This document shows positions 9,456 to 21,243 of a stretch of DNA of 64,000 bases, piece by piece. The notes below the pieces were generated by a model. The model was not told the DNA's origin and searched no databases. It saw only the letters and a program-made list of their open reading frames with translations. Source of the DNA: Phyllobacteriaceae bacterium (lineage in GTDB: Bacteria > Pseudomonadota > Alphaproteobacteria > Rhizobiales > Rhizobiaceae); NCBI GenBank assembly GCA_024742765.1, contig JANSXT010000019.1:22045-86044 (forward strand). Direction: 5' to 3'. Each line of letters opens with the position of its first letter. Position 1 is the first letter of the stretch. The position numbers were made by a program, and so were the translations under genes.

Positions 9456-9707
9456 TCAGTCGCCCAGCGGTTCGGTTCCGGTCGCCTGTCCGTCCCGGCC
9501 CGTCTTGATCTTTTCGATCTTCAGTTCGGCGGTTTTCAGCAACGTGTCGCACCGCGCCCGCAAGGCTTCGCCGCGTTCGTAGATGGCGATGCTCTCCTCG
9601 AGCGCCACATCGCCGCGCTCCAGCCGGTCGACGATCTTTTCGAGTTCTTCCAGCGCCTTTTCAAAGGAAAGGCCGGTGACATCGGCGTTCGGATCGGTCT
9701 CGCTCAT
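9456..9707 (-). CDS. xseB: Exodeoxyribonuclease VII small subunit
   Basis: [55 protein letters not shown]. Confidence 0.95.
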   Translation of the reverse strand: MSETDPNADVTGLSFEKALEELEKIVDRLERGDVALEESIAIYERGEALRARCDTLLKTAELKIEKIKTGRDGQATGTEPLGD

Positions 9708-9710
9708 CGT

Positions 9711-10640
9711 CTATCCCCACATCAGGCGCTGAATGTGCGTGCCGGCCGACGCGGCCAGGCCCTGAAGGTCATAGCCGCCCTCCAGCACGCTGACCAGCCG
9801 GTTGTCGGCATGCCGCCCGGCCGCCTCGATCAGCCGGCCCGTCGCCCAGTCAAAGTCATCTTCGACCAGATTGATGTTGGCGAGCGGATCGCGGTGATGG
9901 GCGTCGAACCCCGCTGAGACGATGATCAGGTCGGGCGCGAACGCGTCGATGGCACGCAGCACGCGATCCTTGAACGCGTCACGGAACGCCTCGCCGCCAT
10001 CGCCCGGCGCAAGCGGCGCGTTGCATATCGTGCCATGTTCGCCGGTCTCGCCCTTGGCGCCGGAGCCCGGATAAAGCGGCATCTGGTGGGTGGAGCAGTA
10101 AAGAACGCTCGCATCGTCCCAGAAAATGTCCTGCGTGCCATTGCCGTGATGGACGTCCCAGTCGACGATGGCCACCCGTTCGGCGCCGTGCGCGGCCCGG
10201 GCGTGCCGGGCGGCGATGGCTGCCGTGTTGAACAGGCAGAACCCCATCGCGGTCTCTTTCTCCGCATGATGGCCCGGCGGTCGTGCGGCGACGAAGGCGT
10301 TGTCGAACGTACCGTCGAACACGCCGTCGACGGCCGCCATCGCGGCGCCGATACCGTGCAGCGCCGCTTCCATGCTTTTGGGTCCGGCCACCGTGTCGGC
10401 ATCGACATGGGCCAGTCCTTCTTCGGGAATCTGCGATCTGACGTTGGCGAGAAAACTCTCGGGATGGGCCAGAAGAACCGCGCTTTCGTCGGCGCGCGGT
10501 GCCTCCACGCGGTCGAGGGCCTCAAATGTGTCGGCTGTCAGCGCCTCTTCCAAAGCGCGCAGCCGGTCGACGCGCTCGGGATGCCCCGGCGGCGTCACAT
10601 GTTCCTTGAAGACCGGATGCTCGAAATAGCGGGTTGCCAT
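9711..10640 (-). CDS. Histone deacetylase family protein (class II / acetoin utilization-like)
   Basis: RPPGHHAEKETAMGFCLFN, IVDWDVHHGNGTQDIFWDD, IIVSAGFDAHHRDPLA. Confidence 0.93.
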   Translation of the reverse strand: MATRYFEHPVFKEHVTPPGHPERVDRLRALEEALTADTFEALDRVEAPRADESAVLLAHPESFLANVRSQIPEEGLAHVDADTVAGPKSMEAALHGIGAAMAAVDGVFDGTFDNAFVAARPPGHHAEKETAMGFCLFNTAAIAARHARAAHGAERVAIVDWDVHHGNGTQDIFWDDASVLYCSTHQMPLYPGSGAKGETGEHGTICNAPLAPGDGGEAFRDAFKDRVLRAIDAFAPDLIIVSAGFDAHHRDPLANINLVEDDFDWATGRLIEAAGRHADNRLVSVLEGGYDLQGLAASAGTHIQRLMWG

Positions 10641-10712
10641 GGCGCCAGGGTAGTGGTTTGCGCGCGGCCGCGCCAGCGCCTGCTTCGCGGTCGGCCCCTT
10701 TTCCACCGGCGA

Positions 10713-11678
10713 TCAGGCGGGCTGCGTCGCGGCCATACCGGGATCGTCGCCATTGGCGCGCATTTCGGCCAGCGCCGGCGTCGCGCGGTTCAGCCGGTCC
10801 TCCCAGCGCGGATCGGGCGTCTGGCCGTCAATGTGCGCGAAATAGACGCTCATCAGGGCGCTGACGGCGAACGGTTCCAGCACGACATGCAAAATGAAGG
10901 TCGTCACGATGGCCGAACCGATCATGCCGTAGACCTGGCTTGGCCCTTCGAAACCGGCCAATACCAGCGACACGGGACCGGCAACGGCGGCAAAGATGGC
11001 GATTGCGGCAACCAGCACGAACAGCGTCAGCCATGCCGCGTTCTTCAGCATGACGCGTCCGTTCTGCGCGTAAAGAACGATGGCGTCAGCCGAGGTTTGC
11101 CAGGGATTGGTACTCTGGGTGCGCAGATTGTGCGCAAGCACGATTTCGTCGACATAGCCGATTGCGACATCGGCGATGGACTGGAGGATGCCGAAGACGG
11201 TGGTCAGGCCGGGCACGCCGCCGCCAAAGCGCCTCATGACATCGCCGATGGCGGCCAGTGCGGCTTTGATCAGTTGGTCGAGCGCAAAAAGGAGGCTTGC
11301 CTGGGCGAAGCGATCGCTGACCTCGTGCCAACCGAAGGCCAGCTGAGACCGTCCGGCGGGCAGCGCTTCATGGTCGTAAAGCCGGACCATGACGGCGACA
11401 TGGGCCGCCTTGACCAGATAGAGCGAATATTCACGCAGGATGCGCACGACCAGGCCGCCCAGCGTCACCCCGCCCAGCGCGCCGACAATGCCGCCCTGCA
11501 TCGGCATCATCGCATCGAACAGAAAGGGCAGCACCTGATGGCCGATAATGCCGCCGGAAACGGTCATCACAAGGAAGACGACGGCGAACAGGCCATAGAC
11601 CAGGACGCGCAACACGAGGAACGGCCAGGTCCGCAAGACCAGGCCCAATGTGCGCGATATCGAAAAATCCCAAAGCAT
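10713..11678 (-). CDS. Polytopic membrane protein of unknown function
   Basis: Multiple TM segments; start uncertain (MLWDFSISRTLG, or an upstream in-frame M). Confidence 0.7.
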   Translation of the reverse strand: MLWDFSISRTLGLVLRTWPFLVLRVLVYGLFAVVFLVMTVSGGIIGHQVLPFLFDAMMPMQGGIVGALGGVTLGGLVVRILREYSLYLVKAAHVAVMVRLYDHEALPAGRSQLAFGWHEVSDRFAQASLLFALDQLIKAALAAIGDVMRRFGGGVPGLTTVFGILQSIADVAIGYVDEIVLAHNLRTQSTNPWQTSADAIVLYAQNGRVMLKNAAWLTLFVLVAAIAIFAAVAGPVSLVLAGFEGPSQVYGMIGSAIVTTFILHVVLEPFAVSALMSVYFAHIDGQTPDPRWEDRLNRATPALAEMRANGDDPGMAATQPA

Positions 11679-11715
11679 GGCGGTAACCTCCACCATCCAT
11701 TTGGGCATGCGGCGG

Positions 11716-12681
11716 CTAAGGTTCGATGACCAGAAGAACGCCATCTTCGGTCGCGGTTACCAGACGGTTACCGGTTGCGATGATGGCCTTGTCGATCGGC
11801 GCGGGCAGCGCGATGTCGGTGGCGCCCGAAAGCGGCGCGCGCAATGAGCGCCGGTCCTGCGAAGGAATGAAGGCATCGCCACCCAGAACCGCCGACAGGC
11901 CCAGTTCGCGCGAACCGATCAGATGATTAGAGAGGTTGCGGGCGATATCGTTGCGCTCGGTGATGGTGCCGTTTGCGGCCATCGTGACCGTGAACAGCCG
12001 CCCGCCAATATGCGGTGTGCGCACGCCGATGATCGTGGAGCCGCCTTCGCCGGAGCCGGCCGGAACGATCGCGGCGATGTTCAGCCACCGGTTGGGGCGG
12101 CCATTCTCGCGCGATGACGCGATCTCGACCAGTTCGCCGCCGCGCAGGCCGTAAATGGCGATCGCTGCGCCGCCAGATTGCGAGGCCCGGATTGTGATCA
12201 CTTCGTTCGCGCCGTTGCCGTCGAGGTCGCGTATGCGCGGCGTGATGTCTTCAAAGACCTGCGTGTCCGGCAGGACGAATTCGACGATAGTACCGTTGCT
12301 GGTCTGCGCGACCACCGAACCACCCTCGATCGCATCGCCCAGAACGCCGTGCGCATAGCGATCCGTGGGCCGTCCATACCAGGCGCGCCTTATTTCGCCT
12401 GCGGCCGCTGTGGCGACAAACCCGTCGGGCAGGGCGCCTTCCGGAGCGCGCTGAGGCAATCCGCGAATGACATCGGGGACAAGGCAGATACCGGCATTGC
12501 AATCGCCCGGTTCGATGCGCAGCGTGCCGCGCTCGGTCTCGGCATAGCTGCCGCGCGGCGTCTGGACGATGGCCGTGACCGCGCCCTCGGTCTCGATGGC
12601 GGTGACGGCCTGGGCGTGGGCAACGGTGGGCGTCATCAGAAGCGCGACAGCAAGAATTGGCCCGAAGAGGAAATTTGTCAT
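11716..12681 (-). CDS. Secreted FG-GAP/VCBS-like repeat (beta-propeller) protein
   Basis: Signal peptide MTNFLFGPILAVALLMTPTVAHAQA; IRDLDGNGANEVITIRASQSGGAAIAIYGLRGGELVEIA. Confidence 0.7.
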   Translation of the reverse strand: MTNFLFGPILAVALLMTPTVAHAQAVTAIETEGAVTAIVQTPRGSYAETERGTLRIEPGDCNAGICLVPDVIRGLPQRAPEGALPDGFVATAAAGEIRRAWYGRPTDRYAHGVLGDAIEGGSVVAQTSNGTIVEFVLPDTQVFEDITPRIRDLDGNGANEVITIRASQSGGAAIAIYGLRGGELVEIASSRENGRPNRWLNIAAIVPAGSGEGGSTIIGVRTPHIGGRLFTVTMAANGTITERNDIARNLSNHLIGSRELGLSAVLGGDAFIPSQDRRSLRAPLSGATDIALPAPIDKAIIATGNRLVTATEDGVLLVIEP

Positions 12682-12784
12682 CGCCCCCGCCCTTCGAGGC
12701 TCGCATTCATCCCCCGCCCTTCGAGGCTCACTGCGTTCGCGCCTCAGGATGAGGGATGAATGCGAGCCTCGAAGGGCGGGGGCG
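12682..12784. repeat. Large palindromic intergenic repeat, family A copy 2
   Basis: Perfect 32-bp inverted repeat: cgcccccgcccttcgaggctcgcattcatccc (12682-12713) / gggatgaatgcgagcctcgaagggcgggggcg (12753-12784). Confidence 0.92.
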
Positions 12785-12797
12785 GTGTCACACAATG

Positions 12798-13895
12798 TCA
12801 CCCCTCCAGCCGCTCGGTAGAGACGATCTGGATGCCAAACCCCTCAAGGCCGATATAGCGGCGCTCGCGGGTCGAATAGAGCCGGATCGAGGCCACGCCC
12901 AGATCGCGCAGGATCTGCGCGCCAAGGCCGATTTCGCGCCACTGGTTTTCCCGGTCGCGCGCTTCGGCATGGTCCTCGGTCAGCGGTCTTGAACTGTGAT
13001 GGGCGACACCCACCGACCCTTCGCGCAGGTAGACGACCACGCCGCGCCCGTGCTCGGCGATCATCCGTTCGAGCACCGACACCGGATCGCGTTCGCGCCC
13101 GAACACATCATCGATCACGCTTTCAAGGTGCAGCCTGACGGGGATTTGCTGACCGTCGCGAATGTCGCCGGCAACGATCGCCAAATGCTGCATCGGATCC
13201 CAGGGCAGCGTATAGGCATGGGCGGTTGCCGGGCCGGCGGCGGTCTGCACATGGCTTTCCTCGACCCGCTCGACCAGCGTTTCCTGCCGTTGCCGGTACG
13301 CGATCAGATCGGCGACTGAAACCATCTTCAAACCGTGTTCTTCGGCGAAACCGGTCACCTGCGGACCGCGCATCACCGTGCCGTCGTCATTGACGAGTTC
13401 CGAGATCACGCCGATGGGCGGCAGGTCGGCAAGGCGGCACAGATCCACGGCCGCCTCGGTATGGCCAGACCGCATCAGAACGCCACCTTCGCGCGCCACG
13501 AGCGGGAAGATGTGGCCGGGCCTGTTGAAGTCCTCGGCTGCCGCGTTGGGATTGGCCAGGTTGCGCACCGTTGCGGTGCGGTCGTCCGCGGAGATGCCGG
13601 TGGTCGTGCCGTGCCTGTAGTCGACCGAGACGGTGAAGGCCGTCCCCTTGGCGTCGGTGTTTTCGGCGACCATCGGCGCAAGGTTCAGCCGTCTGGCCTC
13701 CTCGGGCGGCATCGGCGCGCAGACGATACCCGACGTGTGCCGCACTATGAAGGCCATCTTTTCGGGCGTGGTGTGCACGGCGGCGACGATCAGGTCGCCC
13801 TCGTTCTCGCGCCCGTCATCATCCATGACGACGACGATTTCACCCCTTTCGAACGCGCGCAGCGCCTCGACGACGCTGGCCTGATCGTAACCCAT
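12798..13895 (-). CDS. ribB: 3,4-dihydroxy-2-butanone-4-phosphate synthase with C-terminal GTP-cyclohydrolase-II-like domain (apparently degenerate)
   Basis: VVMDDDGRENEGDLIVAA, RHTSGIVCAPM, HTEAAVDLCRLA; C-terminal RLHLESVIDDVFGRERDP lacks the canonical Zn cysteines. Confidence 0.9.
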   Translation of the reverse strand: MGYDQASVVEALRAFERGEIVVVMDDDGRENEGDLIVAAVHTTPEKMAFIVRHTSGIVCAPMPPEEARRLNLAPMVAENTDAKGTAFTVSVDYRHGTTTGISADDRTATVRNLANPNAAAEDFNRPGHIFPLVAREGGVLMRSGHTEAAVDLCRLADLPPIGVISELVNDDGTVMRGPQVTGFAEEHGLKMVSVADLIAYRQRQETLVERVEESHVQTAAGPATAHAYTLPWDPMQHLAIVAGDIRDGQQIPVRLHLESVIDDVFGRERDPVSVLERMIAEHGRGVVVYLREGSVGVAHHSSRPLTEDHAEARDRENQWREIGLGAQILRDLGVASIRLYSTRERRYIGLEGFGIQIVSTERLEG

Positions 13896-13905
13896 CGCAA
13901 AACCC

Positions 13906-15003
13906 TCAAATCCGGCCGGTCTGGCCCCGGTGCCGCAGATAATGGTCGGCGATGGCGCAAGCCACCATCGCTTCGCCGATCGGCACCGCACGGATGCCGA
14001 CGCACGGATCGTGCCGGCCCTTGGTCTGGACGTCGACCTCTTCGCCGTCCCTGGTCACCGATTTGGTCGGCGTCAGGATGGACGAGGTCGGCTTGACCGC
14101 GAATCGCGACACCACTGGCTCACCGGTCGATATGCCGCCCAGAACGCCGCCCGCCTTGTTGGTCAGGAACACCGGCTTGCCGTCATCGCCGATGCGCATC
14201 TCATCGGCATTGTCTTCGCCGCGCAGCGTCGCCGCCTCGAACCCGTTGCCGATCTCCACGCCCTTGACCGCGTTGATCGACATCAGATGCGAAGCGATGT
14301 CCTGGTCGAGCTTGGCGTAGATCGGCGCACCGAGCCCGGCCGGAACGCCCGTCGCGAGCACTTCGATCACCGCGCCGACGGACGAACCGTCCTTGCGGAT
14401 CGCGTCGAGATAGGCGGCGAACCGGTCGACCGCGCCGGGATCGGGGCAGAAGAACGGGTTCCGGTCGACCGCATCCCAATCCCAATTGGCCCGGTCGATC
14501 ATTTCGGTGCCCATCGCAACCAGCGCGCCGCGCACCTCCATGCCCGGCACCACTTTGCGCGCCAGCGCACCGGCAGCGACGCGTGCTGCGGTCTCGCGCG
14601 CCGACGAACGCCCGCCGCCGCGATAATCGCGCAGACCATATTTGGTGTCATAGGTGAAATCGGCATGGCCGGGCCGGTAACGCGCCTTGATCTCCGAATA
14701 GTCCTTGGAACGCTGGTCGGTGTTTTCGATGAGCATCGACACGGGCGTGCCCGTGGTGATCAGCGTCTCCGGATCGTCCTCGTCGGGGATGAAACCCGAC
14801 AGGACGCGCACTTGATCGGCCTCGCGGCGCTGGGTGGTGAATTTCGACTGGCCCGGCTTGCGCTTGTCGAGGAAGGACTGGATTTCCGCAACGGTGAAGC
14901 GGATGCCCGGCGGGCAGCCATCGACGACGCAGCCAAGCGCCGGCCCGTGGCTTTCGCCCCAGGTCGTGACACGAAACAAATGACCGAATGTGTTGTGCGA
15001 CAT
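13906..15003 (-). CDS. aroC: Chorismate synthase
   Basis: [64 protein letters not shown]. Confidence 0.98.
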   Translation of the reverse strand: MSHNTFGHLFRVTTWGESHGPALGCVVDGCPPGIRFTVAEIQSFLDKRKPGQSKFTTQRREADQVRVLSGFIPDEDDPETLITTGTPVSMLIENTDQRSKDYSEIKARYRPGHADFTYDTKYGLRDYRGGGRSSARETAARVAAGALARKVVPGMEVRGALVAMGTEMIDRANWDWDAVDRNPFFCPDPGAVDRFAAYLDAIRKDGSSVGAVIEVLATGVPAGLGAPIYAKLDQDIASHLMSINAVKGVEIGNGFEAATLRGEDNADEMRIGDDGKPVFLTNKAGGVLGGISTGEPVVSRFAVKPTSSILTPTKSVTRDGEEVDVQTKGRHDPCVGIRAVPIGEAMVACAIADHYLRHRGQTGRI

Positions 15004-15061
15004 GAAAGGCTCCGGCGTGCGAACGCGTTCCTAGACGAACCGCGGCCCATTGCAAAGCCGG

Positions 15062-15652
15062 TCAGCGCAGCCAGCGGCCGGCCTGTCCGTCAAACCGGTA
15101 GATATTGTCCTGGCGAATACGGCCGCGCACCGCCGTATCGCCTTCGATGGCTTCCAGAAGATGGCGTGTGCCCCGGATGATGCCGCCATGGGTGACGATC
15201 AGGCTCGGTCCGTCTAGGCGCTCAAGGAAGCGCCGGACGCGGTGGACGGCAATTGCATAGCTCTCGCCGCCGGGCGCCACGAAGTTCCACTTGTCCGCCT
15301 CACGTGCCGAGACCAGATGCGGAACCAGCTTGCGCAACTCGTCCAGCTTGTGGCCCTCCCACTCGCCGAACGTGACCTCCTTGAGATCGTCGTCAAGGCC
15401 ATAATCCTCAGGCACCAAGCCAAGCCCCTCGCGCAGGATTTCCATGGTCTTGCGCGTGCGCGAAAGCGGGCTCGCCACAAAGCGCCAGCCCGACCAGTCG
15501 TCGCGTTCAGCGCGCAGCATGTCGGCATAGGCGGCCGCCTGCGCCAGCCCGGTCGAATTGACCGGAATGTCCATCTGGCCCTGAAACCGCTCCTCGCGGT
15601 TCCAGTCCGTCTCGCCATGGCGGATCATGTAGAACGGATGGGCAGGTTTCAT
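15062..15652 (-). CDS. Histidine phosphatase (phosphoglycerate mutase) family protein
   Basis: MIRHGETDWNREERFQGQMDIPVNSTG, SPLSRTRKTMEI, VTHGGIIRG. Confidence 0.92.
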   Translation of the reverse strand: MKPAHPFYMIRHGETDWNREERFQGQMDIPVNSTGLAQAAAYADMLRAERDDWSGWRFVASPLSRTRKTMEILREGLGLVPEDYGLDDDLKEVTFGEWEGHKLDELRKLVPHLVSAREADKWNFVAPGGESYAIAVHRVRRFLERLDGPSLIVTHGGIIRGTRHLLEAIEGDTAVRGRIRQDNIYRFDGQAGRWLR

Positions 15653-15689
15653 GTCGGTCGCCGGAAGATCGCCTGCCGTTTCGCCGTCG

Positions 15690-16502
15690 CTACTGCTTGG
15701 TGATGTCGGGTGCGTCGACGGCTTTCATGCCGACGACATGATAGCCACTGTCGACATGATGCACTTCGCCGGTGACAGACCGCGACAGGTCGCTCAGAAG
15801 ATAGAGCGCGGCATCGCCCACCTCGTCGATGCTGACGGTCCTGCGTAGCGGCGAATTATATTCGTTCCACTTCAAAATATAGCGAAAATCGCCGATGCCC
15901 GAGGCGGCCAGCGTCTTGATCGGTCCGGCCGAAACGGCATTGACCCGGATGCCCTGCGGGCCGAGATCGACCGCCAGATAGCGGACGCTTGCTTCCAGCG
16001 CCGCCTTGGCGACGCCCATCACATTGTAATGGGGCATGACCTTCTCGGCGCCGTAATAGGTCAGCGTCAGGATCGAGCCGCCATTGGTCATCAGCGGTTC
16101 GGCGCGGCGTGCGAGATCGGTCAGCGAGTAGACCGAGATGTCCATCGAGCTGTTGAAATTCTCGCGCGACGTATCAACGTAGCGGCCGGTCAGTTCGTCC
16201 TTGTCGGAAAAGGCAACGGCGTGGACCAGAAAATCGAGCCGGCCCCAGGTCTTTTCGAGATGCGCGAAGACGGCATCGAGCGATGCCGGTTCGGTAACGT
16301 CCAGATGGCCGGCCACCAGCGCGTTGAGTTCCTGGGCAAGCGGTTCGACCCGACGGCGAAGCGCATCGCCCTGATAGGTCAGCGCCAGTTCGGCGCCATG
16401 GGCAGCGCATGATTTGGCGATGCCCCACGCGACAGAACGGTTGTTGGCAAGGCCGATCACCAAGCCGCGCTTGCCCTTCATCAGGCCTGAACCCATGCTC
16501 AT
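15690..16502 (-). CDS. fabI: Enoyl-ACP reductase (NADH) FabI
   Basis: GKRGLVIGLANNRSVAWGIAK, HAVAFSDKDELTG, YNVMGVAKAALEASVRYLAVDLGPQGIRVNAVSAGPIKTLAASGI. Confidence 0.96.
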   Translation of the reverse strand: MSMGSGLMKGKRGLVIGLANNRSVAWGIAKSCAAHGAELALTYQGDALRRRVEPLAQELNALVAGHLDVTEPASLDAVFAHLEKTWGRLDFLVHAVAFSDKDELTGRYVDTSRENFNSSMDISVYSLTDLARRAEPLMTNGGSILTLTYYGAEKVMPHYNVMGVAKAALEASVRYLAVDLGPQGIRVNAVSAGPIKTLAASGIGDFRYILKWNEYNSPLRRTVSIDEVGDAALYLLSDLSRSVTGEVHHVDSGYHVVGMKAVDAPDITKQ

Positions 16503-16602
16503 AAAAACGGCTCCATGCGCCTGTCACGTCAACGACCGGGCATATCGCACGAAGGTCAGGGCGCTTCAAGGCGCAATCGGAGGCCAGAGGGCCGGACCGG
16601 CG

Positions 16603-17586
16603 TCAGCCCTTGGCTGCCTCGTCGGCAAAGAACTGCTCGAGCGCTTCGCGGTCGGCGTCATCGAGTGAAATGCGCACAACGGCGAACAGATCGCCGCGCT
16701 TGCCGGATTTTTGCGGCAGGCCGCGGCCCGGCACGCGCAGCGACTGGCCCGACGAGGTCCAGGGCGCGATCTTCACCGCGATCTTGCCGTCGGGCGTCTG
16801 AACCGGCGCCTTGCCGCCGCGCACGGCGGTCTTTAGATCGATGTCGGTGTCGACATGGATGGAGTGGCCGTCGATTCGCATGCCGGGCTCGGGCTTGATG
16901 CGCACCTTGGCAAGCACATCGCCGCGATGGCCCGCGGGGCCGGTTTCGCCCTGGCCTTTCAGGCGGATGATCTGGCCATCCTGCACGCCCTTGGGAACGG
17001 TCACGGCAATGGTTCGGCCGTCCTTGAGCGTCAGTTTGGCCTTGCCGCCATTGATGACATCGCCCACCGGTACTGCCAAAGGCATCTCGATGTCGCGGCC
17101 CTTCGGAGGCGTCGCCTGGCTCTGGCGCGCGCGTCCGCCTCCGGGCGGATCGCCGAACATGGTCTCGAACTCGGTTTGCGAGAAGCTCCGCCGCGGCCCG
17201 CCGGCCTGCGCGCCTCCGAAGGCGCCGCCGAACACGGTTTTCAGGATGTCCTCGGCATCGAAGCCGCCGGCCTGCGCCTGACCCCGCGCCCGCCCGCCGA
17301 AAAGGTCGTCGAACCCGTCGGCGCCGGTAAAGCCGTTGCCGCCCGGATAGCCCTGGAACATCTCGCGCCCTTCGGCATCGATCTCGCCGCGATCGAATTT
17401 CTTGCGCTTGTCCGCGTCGCCGACGATCTCATAGGCGCGCGACGCCTCCGCGAAACGCTCCTTGGCCTTCGCGTTGTCCGGATTGGCGTCCGGATGGAAT
17501 TTCTTTGCCAGTTTGCGGAAGGCGGACTTGATCTCCGCCGCGCTCGCCGTCTTGGAGACGCCGAGAACCGCATAAGGATCGCGCAT
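16603..17586 (-). CDS. DnaJ/CbpA-type J-domain protein with DnaJ C-terminal domain
   Basis: MRDPYAVLGVSKTASAAEIKSAFRKLAKKFHPDANPDN; GRDIEMPLAVPVGDVINGGKAKLTLKDGRTIAVTVPKGVQDGQIIRLKGQG; no zinc-finger repeats. Confidence 0.92.
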   Translation of the reverse strand: MRDPYAVLGVSKTASAAEIKSAFRKLAKKFHPDANPDNAKAKERFAEASRAYEIVGDADKRKKFDRGEIDAEGREMFQGYPGGNGFTGADGFDDLFGGRARGQAQAGGFDAEDILKTVFGGAFGGAQAGGPRRSFSQTEFETMFGDPPGGGRARQSQATPPKGRDIEMPLAVPVGDVINGGKAKLTLKDGRTIAVTVPKGVQDGQIIRLKGQGETGPAGHRGDVLAKVRIKPEPGMRIDGHSIHVDTDIDLKTAVRGGKAPVQTPDGKIAVKIAPWTSSGQSLRVPGRGLPQKSGKRGDLFAVVRISLDDADREALEQFFADEAAKG

Positions 17587-17660
17587 CAATCCCTCCAATG
17601 TCAGTCGTCTGCGTCGATATGGGGAATGGCGCGGCCGAATTCCAGCCTGAAAAGCGGGAC

Positions 17661-18218
17661 TTAACCCGCGTCTTGCGGTGTGCCGGCCGGCGAAAGGCTG
17701 CGCGTCCACCAGCCCGAGCGGGGATCGAGGCACACTTCGCCTTCATAGAGCGTCACGCCGTCATAGGCGTTGCGGGTCGCCAAAAACTGGCGGCAGGTCT
17801 GGCCGGCCAGCACGCTTTGGCTGATCTGGCTGATCGTGCCGCGCGACCCGGTGGCAGCGCTCGCCCAGGGCAGGGCGCCGTCGTCCAGCTTGCCCAGATC
17901 GGCGGTCGTCACGGCGAGCCGGATCGTATCCTCGTCGATCAGCCGGTCGGTGTCGCCTGGATCGCCGGCACGCTGCGGCGCGAACGGGTCGGTGGCGATG
18001 GAAGGTGCCGGATCGGCAAGCGAAATCGCGCTGGTCGAGATGGCATCGTCGATCGGGTTGCCGCCAACGGCACAGCCAGCGAGCGCCGACAGGGCAACGA
18101 CCGCAACCGCGCCACGGCGGACAGCGGCGGAACGCGCCTTGACAGCCCGTGCGCAGGCCGTGATTTTGCGACTGAAACGAACCCAAGCGGTCAAAACCGC
18201 AACCCCGAAAAACCCCAC
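17661..18218 (-). CDS. RT0821/Lpp0805-like surface lipoprotein
   Basis: Lipobox ALSALAGC; C-terminal [44 protein letters not shown]; true start probably internal. Confidence 0.75.
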   Translation of the reverse strand: MGFFGVAVLTAWVRFSRKITACARAVKARSAAVRRGAVAVVALSALAGCAVGGNPIDDAISTSAISLADPAPSIATDPFAPQRAGDPGDTDRLIDEDTIRLAVTTADLGKLDDGALPWASAATGSRGTISQISQSVLAGQTCRQFLATRNAYDGVTLYEGEVCLDPRSGWWTRSLSPAGTPQDAG

Positions 18219-18232
18219 ACCAGAGACCGATC

Positions 18233-18853
18233 ATGCCTGAGGCCCGGTTAACAGAACGTGATCCCGCCATCGAAACCGACCCGTTCGGCCTGTTCGCCGA
18301 TTGGTTGGCCGAGGCTGAAAAGAACGAGCCGAACGATCCGAACGCAATGTCGCTGGCAACGGCCGACGAAAGCGGTCTTCCCAATGTCCGGATGGTGCTC
18401 TTGAAGGGGTTCGACGAGCGCGGCTTCGTCTTCTACACCAATTTCGAGAGCCAGAAGGGCGAAGAACTCCTCGCCAACCGGCAGGCGGCCATGTGCTTTC
18501 ACTGGAAGAGCCTGCGTCGCCAGGTGCGCCTGCGCGGGCCGGTGACCATCGTCGACGATGAGGAGGCCGACACCTATTACGCCTCGCGCCCGCGCGGCAG
18601 CCGCATCGGTGCCTGGGCCTCGCACCAGTCACGGCCGCTCGAAAGCAAGTTCGCGCTCGAAAAGGAAGTGGCGCGATACACCGCCAAATATGCCATCGGC
18701 GACATTCCGCGCCCGCCGCACTGGTCGGGCTTTCGCCTGTCGCCGACTTATCTTGAGTTCTGGAAGGACGGCAAATTCCGGCTTCATGACCGGTTCGTCT
18801 TCACGCGCGACAATGAAGGTGCGGACTGGCAGACCGCGCGTTTCTACCCGTGA
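18233..18853 (+). CDS. pdxH: Pyridoxamine 5'-phosphate oxidase
   Basis: [77 protein letters not shown]. Confidence 0.97.
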   Translation: MPEARLTERDPAIETDPFGLFADWLAEAEKNEPNDPNAMSLATADESGLPNVRMVLLKGFDERGFVFYTNFESQKGEELLANRQAAMCFHWKSLRRQVRLRGPVTIVDDEEADTYYASRPRGSRIGAWASHQSRPLESKFALEKEVARYTAKYAIGDIPRPPHWSGFRLSPTYLEFWKDGKFRLHDRFVFTRDNEGADWQTARFYP

Positions 18854-19278
18854 GCGAGATGAAGACGCAGCCGACCGGTGCTTCGGTCGATGCGTTCATC
18901 GCATCGGTCGACCATGCCGGGCGGCGCGAGGATGCGGCAACCGTTTTGGACATGATGAACCGCGTGACCAGTGCGGCGCCACTGATGTGGGGCGACAGCC
19001 TGATCGGCTACGGCGAGTATGAATATGAGCGCGCCGATGGCAGCCGACACCGCTTCTTCCTGACCGGCTTTTCACCGCGCAAGGCCAACCTGGTCGTCTA
19101 TGCGATGACCGGCCTGAAGAACCATTCCGGGCTTCTCGAACGGCTCGGCCCGCACCGGCACTCGGTTTCGTGCCTTTATCTCGGCCGGCTGAAGAATATC
19201 GATCTGAACGTGCTCGAACAGATCGTCGCTACGGACCTGGATGCCATGAAACAGCGCTACCCCGATCACACGCTGTGA
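18850..19278 (+). CDS. DUF1801 domain-containing protein
   Basis: 142 aa; [42 protein letters not shown] start overlapping the pdxH stop. Confidence 0.8.
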   Translation: MSEMKTQPTGASVDAFIASVDHAGRREDAATVLDMMNRVTSAAPLMWGDSLIGYGEYEYERADGSRHRFFLTGFSPRKANLVVYAMTGLKNHSGLLERLGPHRHSVSCLYLGRLKNIDLNVLEQIVATDLDAMKQRYPDHTL

Positions 19279-19284
19279 TGGCGA

Positions 19285-20987
<1,703 letters not shown>

Positions 20988-21170
20988 GATCGCCGCCGTT
21001 GGGAAAGTGCGCTGCGGAGATAGACCGTTTGCCGCCCATTGCAACCCATGGGCTCAAACCAAAGCCGCGGACGGTGCCGGCGGGTGATGGGGCACCAAGG
21101 TCGATTGGACACAAGGCCCAAGGCGATGTTAGCACCCGGCCACAATGTGATTGCCGCATTTCTTTCGTCC

Positions 21171-21207
21171 CAATCGGTCATGTGCGTGTCGCAATCGGAC
21201 ATGTCCG
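21171..21207. promoter_or_regulatory. Tandem 16-bp direct repeats at 21-bp spacing (operator candidate)
   Basis: caatcggtcatgtgcg (21171-21186) and caatcggacatgtccg (21192-21207), 14/16 identical. Confidence 0.5.
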
Positions 21208-21243
21208 GCCGCAACGTCCGTCCAATGATCCCTTCAGCCCGCA

